DNA from: an uncultured Acidobacteriota bacterium
GTDB lineage: Bacteria; Acidobacteriota; Blastocatellia; RBC074
Assembly: GCA_937967285.1 (NCBI GenBank)
Contig: CALBSU010000582.1
Coordinates: forward strand, 1 to 9,710
DNA: 9,710 nt
Direction of reading: 5' to 3'
Shown: piece by piece, positions 8,333 to 9,710 of the stretch
Position numbering within the stretch: the stretch's first letter is position 1
Layout: every line of letters starts with the position of its first letter
The notes under the pieces: generated by a model
The model's database searches: none
What the model saw: the letters and a program-made list of their open reading frames with translations, nothing else
What the model was told of the DNA's origin: nothing
Position numbers and translations under genes: made by a program

Positions 8333-9694
8333 ATGAAGATTGTTCAGGTCCTGTTACTGCTCCTGATCGGGATTTTTCCTGCGTCTTATCTGCCGCAGAG
8401 CTCCACCGGCATAATTACCTTCAATGATGACGGTGCGTGGTCATGGTTTGAGGATGAACGCGCCATTATGGACGGAGACCGGCTGATTATCGGTTCGGTT
8501 GCTGCGGGCGCTCACGACCGTAATCGCAGGGGGGATATCGAGATTGCATACCGGCTGCCGGGAACTGCCGGCGGCAACATCGTGGAATTGCATGACAGGC
8601 TGCTTACCGGCGGCGACGCATACGACGACCACAATTCGCCCGCCCTGCTGATCAGGCCGGATGGCCGGTTCCTGGCTGTCTATTCGATGCATGGGCCGGA
8701 AAACAGATTCTATTATCGCGTCTCGATCAATCCCCGCGATCCGACGGTCTGGGGAAAAGAACGAACCTTCACGCCCAGTCAAAGCTCGCGGATCACATAC
8801 TCCAACCTCCACTATCTGGCAGGCGAGAATGCGGGAAAGGGGCGGATCTACAATTTCTATCGCGGATACAACGACAGCTTCAAACCCTCGTACGTTTATT
8901 CCGATGATTGGGGAGAGACATGGCAGGCCGGCGATGTCTTCATCGATGTGCCGTCCAGTTTTCGCCACCGGCCCTATGTCAAATATGCCTCGAATGGCGT
9001 CGATACCATTCATTTCTTCTACACCGAAGGCCATCCGCGCAATTTCAACAACAGCACGTACCATGTTTTTTATCGCAAGGGGAAGCTGCATCGCTCCGAC
9101 GGCACCGTCATAGACAGTCTGTCGAACGGATTGAAGGACCCCGCTGAGGGCACTCGGGTTTTCAAGGGAGATCCGGACAACGTCGCCTGGGTGAGCGACA
9201 TTCACCTCGATTCCTCAGGCCGGCCTTTTGTCGCCTATTCGGTTCAGAAAAATTCGGCGGGTTTGCCGTCGGGAAGCGGCGGCGAGGACCACCGCTATCG
9301 TTATGCCAGATGGACCGGCGACCGGTGGCTCGATCACGAGATCGCATTCGCCGGAAGCAGGCTCTATGCCGGCGAAGACGACTACACCGGAAATATCGCT
9401 CTCGATCCCGATGATCCGAATACCGTCTACATCTCGACCAATGCCGATCCGGTAACGGGAAACCCGCTGATCAGCCGAACTGATCGAAATAGACATTACG
9501 AAATATTCAAAGGGACATCCGCGGATGGCGGAAAAAAATGGAGATGGGAACCGGTCACGGCAAACTCTTCTGAAGACAATATCAGGCCGATCATCCCGAA
9601 ACGGAACGGTGGCCGGACGGCGTTGATCTGGCTGAGAGGCGTTTATAAGTCCTACACCAATTATGACCTCGATGTCGTTGGGATAATCATCTGA
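8333..9694 (+). CDS. Exported BNR-4 repeat beta-propeller protein, possible polysaccharide lyase relative
   Basis: A 453-residue protein with a signal peptide (MKIVQVLLLLLIGIFPASYL, about 1-20). It has typical BNR-4 features: GAWSWFEDERAIM (34-46), DDHNSPALL with H100, an Asp-box SDDWGETW at 190-197, and a second degenerate Asp-box SADGGKKW at 396-403. HLDSSGRPFVAY and ALDPDDPNTVYIST are recurring blade strands. Length and layout fit a single propeller. BNR-4 proteins include relatives of PL24/PL25 ulvan lyases, where a His in this region is catalytic; whether this protein is a lyase is inference. An SD, GGAGG, lies 6 nt before the ATG, and the cupin gene ends 21 bp upstream, so the two are probably co-transcribed. 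After the TGA, GAGGTG at 9693-9698 precedes a GTG at 9706, so another operon gene may begin at the window edge. Confidence 0.85.
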   Translation: MKIVQVLLLLLIGIFPASYLPQSSTGIITFNDDGAWSWFEDERAIMDGDRLIIGSVAAGAHDRNRRGDIEIAYRLPGTAGGNIVELHDRLLTGGDAYDDHNSPALLIRPDGRFLAVYSMHGPENRFYYRVSINPRDPTVWGKERTFTPSQSSRITYSNLHYLAGENAGKGRIYNFYRGYNDSFKPSYVYSDDWGETWQAGDVFIDVPSSFRHRPYVKYASNGVDTIHFFYTEGHPRNFNNSTYHVFYRKGKLHRSDGTVIDSLSNGLKDPAEGTRVFKGDPDNVAWVSDIHLDSSGRPFVAYSVQKNSAGLPSGSGGEDHRYRYARWTGDRWLDHEIAFAGSRLYAGEDDYTGNIALDPDDPNTVYISTNADPVTGNPLISRTDRNRHYEIFKGTSADGGKKWRWEPVTANSSEDNIRPIIPKRNGGRTALIWLRGVYKSYTNYDLDVVGIII

Positions 9695-9710
9695 GGTGTA
9701 TCATTGTGAG

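Noticed and set aside
8441..9205. Minus-strand open frame of 254 codons
   Set aside because: Antisense to the BNR-4 gene, with no SD, no motif and low-complexity Ile/Arg/Val composition.

Overview
The window reads as a piece of an uncultured bacterial chromosome with two different characters. The left half (about 1-5390) is an accessory patch: AT-rich gene fragments, a GC-rich insertion sequence and restriction-modification debris. The right half (about 5557-9710) is an orderly, moderately GC-rich metabolic locus with good Shine-Dalgarno (SD) sequences. The protein types on the right (secreted M14 metallopeptidase, cupin protein, exported BNR-4 propeller) are common in polymer-degrading Gram-negative lineages such as Acidobacteriota, Planctomycetes and FCB-group candidate phyla. 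No feature fixes the taxon.

Left to right: a 5'-truncated gene tail (138-287, minus) abuts a complete IS21-family element (about 288-2907). The element has a perfect 35-bp inverted repeat and istA/istB coupled through an ATGA overlap. On its other side lies another 5'-truncated gene tail (2908-3106, plus). The two tails point away from the element, cannot be halves of one gene, and there is no target-site duplication, so the junction looks like a rearrangement rather than a simple insertion. Next comes a candidate small RNA (about 3302-3400) with a consensus sigma70 promoter, three stem-loops with GNRA and UUCG tetraloops, and an intrinsic terminator. It is convergent with a DUF3800-family gene (3405-3983, minus).

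The 475-bp gap from 3984 to 4458 holds a TTGACA-N18-TATAGT promoter overlapped by a palindrome, then about 350 bp with three long inverted repeats, the last ending just before the SD of a 92-residue two-helix membrane protein (4459-4737). That gene shares a bidirectional terminator with a decayed hsdR remnant (type I restriction R subunit C-terminus, 4780-5389, minus), which has a frameshift and two in-frame stops.

The right half has an M14 carboxypeptidase-like exported enzyme (5557-7245, minus, with its own terminator). Diverging from it across about 100 bp is a two-gene operon: a VOC-cupin-cupin fusion (7349-8311) and an exported BNR-4 beta-propeller protein (8333-9694). A plausible reading is extracellular peptide and polysaccharide processing plus a cytoplasmic cupin enzyme or sensor, but no substrate can be read from the sequence. 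The strongest candidates for something undescribed are the 3302-3400 RNA and the structured leader at about 4113-4458.
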